Assembly (NCBI GenBank): GCA_963664625.1
Contig: OY761541.1
Coordinates: forward strand, 1,550,001 to 1,614,000
Direction of reading: 5' to 3'
Length of the DNA: 64,000 nt
Source: CBDCFV01 sp963664625
Lineage (GTDB): Bacteria > Chloroflexota > Dehalococcoidia > Lucifugimonadales > UBA3495
A program made the position numbers and the translations under genes. This document shows positions 8,201 to 14,652 of this stretch, piece by piece (position 1 is the stretch's first letter; each line of letters opens with the position of its first letter). The notes beneath the pieces were generated by a model. The model did not search any database. It was not told the origin of the DNA and saw nothing but the letters and a program-made list of their open reading frames with translations.

Positions 8201-8569
8201 TCAATCGCGCCGACGATCTCTCAACTCTTCGCACTTCTCTTGGTCGGCCTCGGCCAGGTCCGGCCGGTCAGCGAACAGGTAGACCAAGGACCTCTGCCCA
8301 TAGTAGTGGTCCGCTTCCGGGTTGAGTTCGATGGCCCTGGTCAGATCGGCTATGGCCTCGTCGTAACGCCCTATTTCGTAAAAGGAGAACCCGCGGTCGT
8401 AGTAGGCTTCCGCGAAGGAGCCGTCCAGCTCAATCGCCCGGTTGTAGTCCCGGATGGCCCGGTCGTAGGCCCCGTTGCGGCTGTAACGGTTGCCGCGTTG
8501 ATGAAATCCCGCGGCGTCTACGGGTTCCTCGGGCATTCTCCGTTGCAATGCGGCTCCTCCGGCGAACAT
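8201..8569 (-). CDS. Tetratricopeptide repeat protein
   Basis: This small 122-residue protein has about two and a half TPR units. They read GNRYSRNGAYDRAIRDYNRA, then AYYDRGFSFYEIGRYDEAIA, then a degenerate third unit ending DLAEADQEKCEELRD. TPR units form helical scaffolds that bind partner proteins. There is no signal peptide or membrane segment. The start is ATG 8569; an internal ATG at 8536 would remove only a non-repeat leader. It sits 69 bases downstream of the yifB stop on the same strand. Confidence 0.75.
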   Translation of the reverse strand: MFAGGAALQRRMPEEPVDAAGFHQRGNRYSRNGAYDRAIRDYNRAIELDGSFAEAYYDRGFSFYEIGRYDEAIADLTRAIELNPEADHYYGQRSLVYLFADRPDLAEADQEKCEELRDRRRD

Positions 8570-8638
8570 TGGCGCGAGCGGAGTCGGCCATAGGGTTGGG
8601 ATATTCTATCAGACCTTGATACGAGCTTGGCACGTGTT

Positions 8639-10165
8639 CTAACTCACGAAACCCCTTGAACGGTACTGCAGGGCCTCGGCCAAGTGCGACACGCCGATGT
8701 CCTTGGCCCCGTCCAGGTCCGCGATTGTCCTGGAGACCTTCAGGATACGGTGGAACGCCCTGGCCGACAGGTTGAGACGCTGGGTAGCCGTCTGGAGCAG
8801 CGCCCTGGCGCTCTCGTCCAAAGGACAGGACTTCCAAACATCAGCCGGTCCCATTTCAGAGTTACACAGGAACCCCTGCTCGCGAAATCTCTCCTGCTGG
8901 ACATCACGGGCCCGCTCCACGTTATTGCGGGTATGGTTAGAGTCCAGGGCGGGTTCCTCTTCCATCAATTTTTCATACTCCACCGGCGGCACTTCGACGA
9001 AAACGTCGATACGATCCAGCAACGGGCCGCTGACCCGCTTCTGGTACCGGGCAACCGCCGACGGCGAGCACGAGCATTCCTTCTTGGGGTCGGTATTGTA
9101 TCCGCACGGGCAGGGGTTCATTGCCGCGACCAGCATGAAACTGGCGGGGTAGGTGACGGTGCCGGCCACCCTGCTGATGGTGACCACCTTGTCTTCCAAG
9201 GGTTGGCGCAGCGACTCCAGGGCGGTGTGACTGAACTCCGGCAACTCGTCCAGGAACAGCACTCCCCGGTGGCTCAGGGTTATCTCTCCCGGCCGGACGG
9301 TCCTGCCGCCGCCCACCAGCCCGGCGTTGGATATGGTGTAATGGGGCGCCCTGAAAGGGCGTTGCCGCATCAAGGGACTGTCCGAGGGCAGCGCGCCGGT
9401 GACACTGTAGATTTTGGTTACTTCCAAGGCCTCCTCAGCTTCCATCGGCGGCAATATCGACGGCAGGCACCTGGCCAGCATTGTCTTGCCGCTGCCCGGC
9501 GGCCCGTTCAACAGCACGTTGTGGAAGCCGGCGGCGGCCACTTCCAAGGCACGTTTGGCGTGTTCCTGCCCCTTGACGTTGTTGAGGTTCATGCCGTCCG
9601 GCATCTCCAGGGCGTTTTCCGCCGCGAACCCGTTTCCGGCCATCGGGGTGATCGGCGCTTCCCCGCGGAAGTGGCTGATCAGCGCGGCCAGCGTGGGCAC
9701 CGGGTACACTTCAACGCCGGACACCAACGCCGCCTCCGCCGCGTCCACGGTGGGAACATAGACCTTGGAATAGCCTTGGTCGCGCACCACCGCCACCATT
9801 GCCAGGATGCCGGTGGTATGGCGCAGGCTTCCATCCAAGGAGAGTTCCCCTATGAAAATCGCCCCGGCCTCGTGCCATTCCAGTTGCCCCGTACCCACCA
9901 TGATGCCCACGGCGATGGGAAGGTCGTAGGCTGGTCCGGCCTTCTTGAGGTCCGCGGGGGCCAGGTTGACCGTGATTCTCCGCAATGGGAACTCGCAGCC
10001 GCTGTTGCGGAGCGCGGCCCGCACCCGTTCCCGGGCCTCTTGCACCGCGGTGTCGGGCAGGCCGACGATGTTGAACGCCGGCAGGCCTGGGGAGATGTCC
10101 ACCTCGACCTGGACGATGTGCCCATCCAAGCCAACAACTGCACAAGTCTGGGATGTTGCCAACAC
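8639..10165 (-). CDS. comM: YifB/ComM family Mg-chelatase-like AAA ATPase
   Basis: This 508-residue protein has the YifB architecture: an N-terminal Lon-protease-like S5 fold (VEVDISPGLPAFNIVGLPDTAVQEAR), then a Mg-chelatase AAA+ domain. Walker A is GPPGSGKTMLARCLP, Walker B is GVLFLDELPEF, and a Cys cluster lies in PCPCGYNTDPKKECSCSP. ComM of Vibrio and Haemophilus is a hexameric helicase that promotes branch migration during natural transformation. The start is GTG 10165, preceded by AGGAG. Family assignment is firm; the role in competence is inferred from homologues. Confidence 0.9.
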   Translation of the reverse strand: MLATSQTCAVVGLDGHIVQVEVDISPGLPAFNIVGLPDTAVQEARERVRAALRNSGCEFPLRRITVNLAPADLKKAGPAYDLPIAVGIMVGTGQLEWHEAGAIFIGELSLDGSLRHTTGILAMVAVVRDQGYSKVYVPTVDAAEAALVSGVEVYPVPTLAALISHFRGEAPITPMAGNGFAAENALEMPDGMNLNNVKGQEHAKRALEVAAAGFHNVLLNGPPGSGKTMLARCLPSILPPMEAEEALEVTKIYSVTGALPSDSPLMRQRPFRAPHYTISNAGLVGGGRTVRPGEITLSHRGVLFLDELPEFSHTALESLRQPLEDKVVTISRVAGTVTYPASFMLVAAMNPCPCGYNTDPKKECSCSPSAVARYQKRVSGPLLDRIDVFVEVPPVEYEKLMEEEPALDSNHTRNNVERARDVQQERFREQGFLCNSEMGPADVWKSCPLDESARALLQTATQRLNLSARAFHRILKVSRTIADLDGAKDIGVSHLAEALQYRSRGFVS

Positions 10166-10228
10166 GATTCAACTCCTGATGCTGGAATCGAGGGCAACTA
10201 TAAGAGAAGTTCCGGAGTTAATCCATCG

Positions 10229-10268
10229 ACTTCTGACAGTAGGCTACTATGTGACGCCGGTCAGAAGT
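10229..10268. repeat. 9-bp inverted repeat at the end of the membrane-protein gene
   Basis: ACTTCTGAC (10229-10237) pairs perfectly with GTCAGAAGT (10260-10268), spanning the stop codon of the minus-strand membrane-protein gene. No T-run follows on the minus strand. It could be a weak terminator or processing hairpin between that gene and yifB. Confidence 0.35.
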
Positions 10269-10911
10269 GTATGAAGAACGCCAGCATGACTCCGAAACTG
10301 ATGCCGCCCAGGATGAACGCCGCCATGACGTATTCCCCTACGCCGGGTTTCGGCCTGGGCGACTCCTTCCGGTGCCGTCCATAACCCCACCAGACCATCG
10401 CGCTCACGAACCATATAACCGCTCCGACCAAGGCCCAGCTCAGGTGGAGCAATTGAATGCCCGTCCAGAAATCGGTGACGTTCCGAAAATAAAGGACCCC
10501 ATCAGGGTTGGCGAACCACTCAAACAGCTTGAACGACAGGACTACGGGCAGCAATAGATGGGGTATCCCCAGCAATGCCGCAATTATTCCCGCTACCCGC
10601 ACCTCCGCCTGCTTGGAAATGAGCCACAGGAACGGCGTGAAGTGGAGCAGCCCCACGCCGACGAAGACGATTATCGTGGGCACGACCGGGAAGTAGGCGT
10701 AGGTCGGCGGAGAGCCGGAGGCGCCTATGGCGGTTGGGGACGGCCCCGGCAAACCCACTAGGTCCGGGGCGTGAAAATCGGTTGCCAAGTATAGAACGAT
10801 GAAGGTGAGGGGTTTAATCAGGAACGGTGCAATGAGCACCCAACTGAAAGGCACCCACCATCGGTCAAACCGCCGCCAGCGTGATGACTGTGTAGACTCA
10901 GCAGTGCGCAA
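10261..10911 (-). CDS. Hypothetical multi-pass membrane protein
   Basis: This 216-residue protein is not recognised. Five hydrophobic segments are visible: around residues 18-43, 75-97, 105-130, 150-175 and 192-214. A Pro/Ser/Gly-rich loop near 53-70 follows the first helix. The start is TTG 10911, only three bases after the stop of the translin gene, so it is the last gene of the fmdB-thiE-translin operon. It may anchor or be co-regulated with those proteins, but nothing in the sequence shows how. Confidence 0.65.
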   Translation of the reverse strand: MRTAESTQSSRWRRFDRWWVPFSWVLIAPFLIKPLTFIVLYLATDFHAPDLVGLPGPSPTAIGASGSPPTYAYFPVVPTIIVFVGVGLLHFTPFLWLISKQAEVRVAGIIAALLGIPHLLLPVVLSFKLFEWFANPDGVLYFRNVTDFWTGIQLLHLSWALVGAVIWFVSAMVWWGYGRHRKESPRPKPGVGEYVMAAFILGGISFGVMLAFFIHF

Positions 10912-10914
10912 CGT

Positions 10915-11562
10915 TCACTGGGGCTGCCGTTCCTGCCACTCCCTCATGGTAAGTTCCAGCCTGTGCTGCCGCAGCGCCATCGTCAGGTCGCCCCTGGTGC
11001 GTTCCAGCACTCCCCGCATCATGTCGGTGCTGTGGCGCAACCCAGCGGTTACCCCTTCCGGGAAGTCCACCGTCACCAGCACGCTGTATATTTCGTCCAT
11101 CACGTCCATCAGTTCCTGGCAGCGTCCGAAGTCGTCGCGCCGCAGCGAGTCCAGGATATAACGCCGCAGTTCACCGATAACTTCCGCCATCCCGTTCAGG
11201 TAAGGCGGAGCGTCGATGCCCAGTTCCTCGGGCTGGGGTATATCGTTGCCCGATATTACCGCCAAGGTTACGTTGGCCTCCGCGTACTCCTTGCGGGCGT
11301 CCGACAGGAAGGGGGCGAAGAAAATCTCCGGGGTTTCGCCGCGCATCGGCTCGGCGTCGGACAGCCGTTGCTTGGCCAAACCTATAAGGCGAGCGGCCTC
11401 ATCCAGGTCGCGCCGGTGCACCGCGCGGATGGCGTTGGCCGACAGGCGCGTCACCTCCCTGGAGATGGAGAGTCCCTGCTCCCGGGCGCTGTTTCGCAGG
11501 GTCAACCGTTCTATGGCCTTGGCTCCTATCGTAGCCAGTGAGTCTCCATAGGGCGAGGGCAT
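10915..11562 (-). CDS. Translin-family protein (translin/TRAX homologue)
   Basis: This 215-residue, all-helical protein matches the translin fold, which forms ring-shaped octamers that bind RNA and ssDNA. In eukaryotes TRAX subunits supply RNase activity in C3PO. The segment DARKEYAEANVTLA aligns with the TRAX EYxEA motif carrying catalytic Glu residues. The block from ELGIDAPPYLNGMAEVIGEL to DFPEGVTAGLR and RGDLTMALRQ is typical of prokaryotic members. Whether it is a nuclease is untested. Its ATG shares one base with the ThiE stop (TGATG), giving tight translational coupling. Confidence 0.75.
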   Translation of the reverse strand: MPSPYGDSLATIGAKAIERLTLRNSAREQGLSISREVTRLSANAIRAVHRRDLDEAARLIGLAKQRLSDAEPMRGETPEIFFAPFLSDARKEYAEANVTLAVISGNDIPQPEELGIDAPPYLNGMAEVIGELRRYILDSLRRDDFGRCQELMDVMDEIYSVLVTVDFPEGVTAGLRHSTDMMRGVLERTRGDLTMALRQHRLELTMREWQERQPQ

Positions 11563-12548
11563 CAGATACGACCTCCCGCCACCCTCATTGCCTCCACGAG
11601 TTCCGCGGCGGCCGCTTCCGGCGCCGGGGCGGAAGCTACGGCTGCGGTGACGCATACGGCATCGGCTCCGGCCTCCACCACCGGCCCAACGTTCTGAGCA
11701 GTGATTCCTCCAATCGCCACCAGAGGCACCCGGGCGATTTCCCTGGCCTCTCTCAGGCGCTCCGGTCCTTGGGGCGGCCTTCCGGTGCCCTTGGTGGTGG
11801 TCTGGTAGATGGCCCCGAAGGCTACGTGGTCGGCGCCCATTCTCTGAGACTCGACTAACTGCTCCATTTCCCTATTCGACCGTCCGAGAATCTGGTGGGG
11901 CACCAGCACCTGGCGGGCCTGCGCCACCGGCATGTCGGTCTGCCCAACATGGATCCCCGCCGAACCGACGGTGGCTCCCAGATCGACGTGGTCGTTAATA
12001 ATCAGGAGTACGTCGTTGTCCTGGCAGAGTTGCTGCAACGGCGTAGCCAAGGAGAGTATTTCCCCCTTGTCTCTAAGCTTGTCCCGCAATTGCAGCATCC
12101 TGGCCCCGCCGCGAATTGCTGACCGCGCGATCTCCATTGGATCGCGCCCCCCGGTGACTTCCGGGTCTATTATCACGTAGAGGCCCCTGACCTTGTCCGC
12201 CTGTTGCCGGCGAAGGGCTGCGCCTATATCGTCCCGCAGACCCGTCAAGGCTTCGGAAAGCCCCCGGGCCAGTTCCGCGCTACCCAGCCCGCCGTACTGC
12301 GGGCCTTCCAACGTTGTCAGCAGGGACTGGGAAGTTTCGACCAAGGACAGGGAGTCGTTCAAAGTCAATTCAACCGTAGCCGCCTCTCCGGCGATCGAAG
12401 AGAGCGATTGCAAAGCGGCCGACAGGTTCCGCAGCCGGCGCAGCGCGCTGCCTGTGGCATCCACGATTGGCGTGTTTTCCGTCAAGCTGCCCAAGCAATG
12501 GACCAAGCTCTCCATGCAACTGTTCCTAAGAGGGTCGGGAGTAGTCAT
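11562..12548 (-). CDS. thiE: Thiamine-phosphate synthase with N-terminal helical extension
   Basis: ThiE joins HMP-pyrophosphate and the thiazole phosphate to make thiamine phosphate. The TIM-barrel domain starts near residue 118 (KVRGLYVIID). It has ARMLQLRDK (diphosphate contacts), LLIINDHVDLGATVGSAGIHVGQTD-type metal site residues, GRSN in the loop that is usually GxSxH, and VAFGAIYQTTTKGT. The first 115 residues form an extra, mostly helical Leu/Ser-rich region not needed in the usual 210-residue enzyme. The start overlaps the FmdB-like gene by 4 bases (ATGA) and the stop overlaps the translin start. Confidence 0.85.
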   Translation of the reverse strand: MTTPDPLRNSCMESLVHCLGSLTENTPIVDATGSALRRLRNLSAALQSLSSIAGEAATVELTLNDSLSLVETSQSLLTTLEGPQYGGLGSAELARGLSEALTGLRDDIGAALRRQQADKVRGLYVIIDPEVTGGRDPMEIARSAIRGGARMLQLRDKLRDKGEILSLATPLQQLCQDNDVLLIINDHVDLGATVGSAGIHVGQTDMPVAQARQVLVPHQILGRSNREMEQLVESQRMGADHVAFGAIYQTTTKGTGRPPQGPERLREAREIARVPLVAIGGITAQNVGPVVEAGADAVCVTAAVASAPAPEAAAAELVEAMRVAGGRI

Positions 12549-12880
12549 ATATCCAGACCTTTGGGGAGGCTTCCTTCGCGGGCCGCGTCTATTGTCTGCC
12601 GCACCGAATCGGGCATGTCCACGCCATGCCGGGTGAAGCTTTGTTCCACGTTGCGCCCGATGTTGCGTGGGTCGCGGTAATAGTCCAAGGACGCTGGGGT
12701 GGACGGAACCCCTTCATGGACGGACTCCAGCGTTCTGCCCATGGCGAAGGTGGACATGCGGCGCTGCAAATCGGTGCTCTGGCAATGCTGGCACACCGGC
12801 TCCAGTTGGGAGCCGATGGACCGGATGAAGAACGAGGACACTTCCCCGCAACTCTGGCACCTGTACTCGTAGATCGGCAT
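12545..12880 (-). CDS. FmdB-type zinc-ribbon protein
   Basis: This 111-residue protein begins with the FmdB zinc ribbon MPIYEYRCQSCGEVSSFF, completed by CQHC, so two CxxC knuckles bind one metal. The remainder is a polar region with a helical C-terminus. FmdB proteins were first linked to formamidase/amidase regulation and are now generally unassigned small regulators. Its 3' end overlaps the thiE start by 4 bases. A second FmdB-like gene lies 16 bases upstream, so the two are tandem paralogues. Confidence 0.8.
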   Translation of the reverse strand: MPIYEYRCQSCGEVSSFFIRSIGSQLEPVCQHCQSTDLQRRMSTFAMGRTLESVHEGVPSTPASLDYYRDPRNIGRNVEQSFTRHGVDMPDSVRQTIDAAREGSLPKGLDI

Positions 12881-12896
12881 GATCAGCAGCGGGAGT

Positions 12897-13214
12897 TTAC
12901 GGCAGGTCCGTTATCTCTTTGCGCATCTGGTTGAAGTCGGGGGTTACCTGTCCGCCCATCTCCTGTTGGATACGGCCCATGAAATTGTCGATGGCCTGCG
13001 GGCTGTCTTCGTTCACGTCGGTAAGCGTCTCCCCGCTGGGTGCCCAGTTCAGGCTTTCTCCCCAAGGCCGGTGAAACGCGAACCCGGACATGAGCTTTGT
13101 CAGGCCGGTATTGCCGCACTTCCCGCAGACCGGGTCGGACTTTTTGGACCAAGAATAAGACAGGACGGAAGTGACTTCCCGACATTCCTGGCATCGGTAG
13201 TCGTGTACAGGCAT
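12897..13214 (-). CDS. Second FmdB-type zinc-ribbon protein
   Basis: This 105-residue paralogue of the downstream gene starts MPVHDYRCQECREVTSV and completes the ribbon with CGKCG. Its C-terminal half, near NFMGRIQQEMGGQVTPDFNQM, differs from its neighbour. ATG 13214 is chosen because it begins the zinc ribbon; an in-frame upstream start at 13229 would add five residues. It is the first gene of the operon running to 10261, with a promoter candidate about 36 bases upstream. Confidence 0.78.
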   Translation of the reverse strand: MPVHDYRCQECREVTSVLSYSWSKKSDPVCGKCGNTGLTKLMSGFAFHRPWGESLNWAPSGETLTDVNEDSPQAIDNFMGRIQQEMGGQVTPDFNQMRKEITDLP

Positions 13215-13249
13215 AACAATGCTTCCCAAAGGCTCAACGTTCAGGTGTC

Positions 13250-13255
13250 ATTGTA
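13250..13255 (-). promoter_or_regulatory. Extended -10 promoter candidate for the fmdB-thiE-translin operon
   Basis: On the minus strand the sequence reads TGCTACAAT, an extended -10 (TGn plus TACAAT) at 13250-13255, about 36 bases before ATG 13214. The -35 region (TTCTAG, 13273-13278) is weak, which is common with extended -10 promoters. Confidence 0.4.
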
Positions 13256-13368
13256 GCATGGCCGGCCCATGGCTAGAAGATGACCAAACCAACAGGCCGG
13301 TCGTTCGGTAGTCCCCTCCTCCCGGGAGAAAGTCGGCATGAAGGTGTATTCGGTTTCTTGACCATTGG

Positions 13369-13374
13369 TATACT
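13369..13374 (+). promoter_or_regulatory. Extended -10 promoter candidate for the unknown three-gene module
   Basis: TGGTATACT at 13366-13374 is an extended -10 element. It would start transcription near 13381, about 46 bases before the small ORF at 13427, and ties the three small genes to one transcript ending at the terminator at 14363-14403. Confidence 0.4.
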
Positions 13375-13426
13375 GGCCCTGAACCATGCGATTCCGCAAT
13401 CAGACAACCTGAAAGGAGCGTCAGTT

Positions 13427-13534
13427 ATGCCGGACCGAAATGGCAACGCCTCCCGGCAACACATCTCAGGAAATCTGGTTATAGTAAGAGGATCGGCAAA
13501 TCAGGACGCCAACGAACCCGGATGGATTTTCTAA
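13427..13534 (+). CDS. Small ORF (35 residues) leading an unknown module
   Basis: A 35-codon frame starts at ATG 13427, with a strong AAGGAG nine bases upstream. It reads MPDRNGNASRQHISGNLVIV and ends GWIF. It overlaps the start of the next gene by 13 bases, so translation is likely coupled. No family is recognised. A strong ribosome site, upstream -10 and overlap argue for a real peptide or leader; the short length argues for caution. Confidence 0.45.
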   Translation: MPDRNGNASRQHISGNLVIVRGSANQDANEPGWIF

Positions 13535-14025
13535 TAGCAAACTGGGGCAGCTTTATTGGTGTATTGGGACTTGCGGCCAGCATTGGGGGGTTGGTGTATG
13601 CTTTCCTAGCGCGACGTGCTGCAAAGTCCGCGGAGCAGGCAGCAAGCGAGGCCCGCCACGCTATCACCCGGAGGCTGAGCCTAGTGGATGTACAACGAGC
13701 GGTGGCCTTGATTGATCGCTTGAAAGACGTCCACTACCAAAGGAATTGGGACTATGCGCTGGGACTATATGCAGAACTCAGAATGACTCTGAGCGAGATT
13801 GGCACGAGCATACCGGAAAATTTTGACCAATACCGCAGCTTGATCCGCAGCGCCATTCCCCAAGTTATCGCCTTGGAGAACTTGGTCAGGCGGTCCCGGT
13901 ATGAGAATGAAGACAGGGAGCCGGAGAATATATCCAGCCTCGATGAGACTTTGAGCGAGATTCAGGAGAACCTCGAGACGCTACAAAGTAGTATGATGTA
14001 CACAGACGAAACCGTGAGTAGTTAG
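13522..14025 (+). CDS. Hypothetical membrane-anchored coiled-coil protein
   Basis: This 167-residue protein is not recognised. Residues 6-30 form one N-terminal transmembrane helix (WGSFIGVLGLAASIGGLVYA), followed by a basic, Ala-rich segment and a long helical cytoplasmic domain ending in an acidic coiled coil (SSLDETLSEIQENLETLQ). The layout resembles small membrane-tethered sensors or effectors of accessory modules. Its ATG lies inside the preceding small ORF, and its stop is one base before the next ATG. Composition is AT-richer than the flanking housekeeping genes. Confidence 0.6.
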   Translation: MDFLIANWGSFIGVLGLAASIGGLVYAFLARRAAKSAEQAASEARHAITRRLSLVDVQRAVALIDRLKDVHYQRNWDYALGLYAELRMTLSEIGTSIPENFDQYRSLIRSAIPQVIALENLVRRSRYENEDREPENISSLDETLSEIQENLETLQSSMMYTDETVSS

Positions 14026-14026
14026 C

Positions 14027-14383
14027 ATGGCAGAAATGAAAGATGTTGTTGCCAAGCTTGCCGAGCTCACCGAGCAGGGGCAAGTCCGTTGGAAAACTAC
14101 GGTCGACAAATCAGCTTTTGCCGCCACTTTCGGCAAGCTGTCAGTACTTATTTCGGCCATGGACACACGTCCATTAAGCGATATTGCGTCGTACAGATTA
14201 TCTGTGCTCGACGAACAAGGGAACGAGATCGATTTCGCTACAGCTAGGTGGGGACCGTCTGTAACAGGAGTCAAATTACCCAACCTTGTGCCACTCTACG
14301 ATTCCGCCAAACGGACCGCTCTAGGCGTTGACCGGCGTCTGGAAGAATTGTTGAACGAAATGAACCAGGTTTCGAATTCCTGA
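14027..14383 (+). CDS. Hypothetical small soluble protein
   Basis: This 118-residue protein is not assigned. It has a short N-terminal helix (VVAKLAELTEQGQ), then a beta-rich stretch (VRWKTTVDKSAFAATFGKL) and SYRLSVLDEQGNEIDFA, then a C-terminal helix ending EELLNEMNQVS. Similar sequences, by memory of the pattern, occur as lone accessory proteins in diverse bacteria. It starts one base after the membrane-anchored gene, so the pair is certainly co-transcribed. Its last codons form the left arm of a terminator. Confidence 0.6.
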   Translation: MAEMKDVVAKLAELTEQGQVRWKTTVDKSAFAATFGKLSVLISAMDTRPLSDIASYRLSVLDEQGNEIDFATARWGPSVTGVKLPNLVPLYDSAKRTALGVDRRLEELLNEMNQVSNS

Positions 14384-14403
14384 CTGAAACCTGGTTGTCT
14401 TTT
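14363..14403 (+). terminator. Rho-independent terminator overlapping a stop codon
   Basis: AACCAGGTTTC (14363-14373) pairs perfectly with GAAACCTGGTT (14386-14396), a 12-base loop, followed by GTCTTTT. The stem begins inside the coding end of the 118-residue gene and closes the three-gene module. Confidence 0.75.
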
Positions 14404-14589
14404 GCCACAGGTTCCAGCAGCCTTCTACTCGCTCTTTGACAGAAGGACGCGCTCCTAAATCGCGCCAGGCTCAGCAGTCCGTCCAAATTTGAGCCAAAGC
14501 ATCAATCCGAGTCATTTGACAGTCACGTCCCGCCGGCTTTCGGTCACACCCGCTGCCAAAGTGTGACTGAAGCGCGGATAGGCCTGGTG

Positions 14590-14595
14590 TATAAT
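14590..14595 (+). promoter_or_regulatory. Candidate -10 box for polA
   Basis: A consensus TATAAT at 14590-14595 lies 57 bases before the polA ATG. A GTGACT about 21 bases upstream is a poor and badly spaced -35. Confidence 0.3.
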
Positions 14596-14652
14596 GCGGC
14601 TTGAGCCGGAGACCGGCTTTTTCACCCACCGCCAGACCGCCGAGGTGCCTCC

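Noticed and set aside
8684..10384. A 566-codon open frame on the plus strand
   Set aside because: It is antisense to yifB, whose motifs are unambiguous, and its translation is low-complexity without any family feature.
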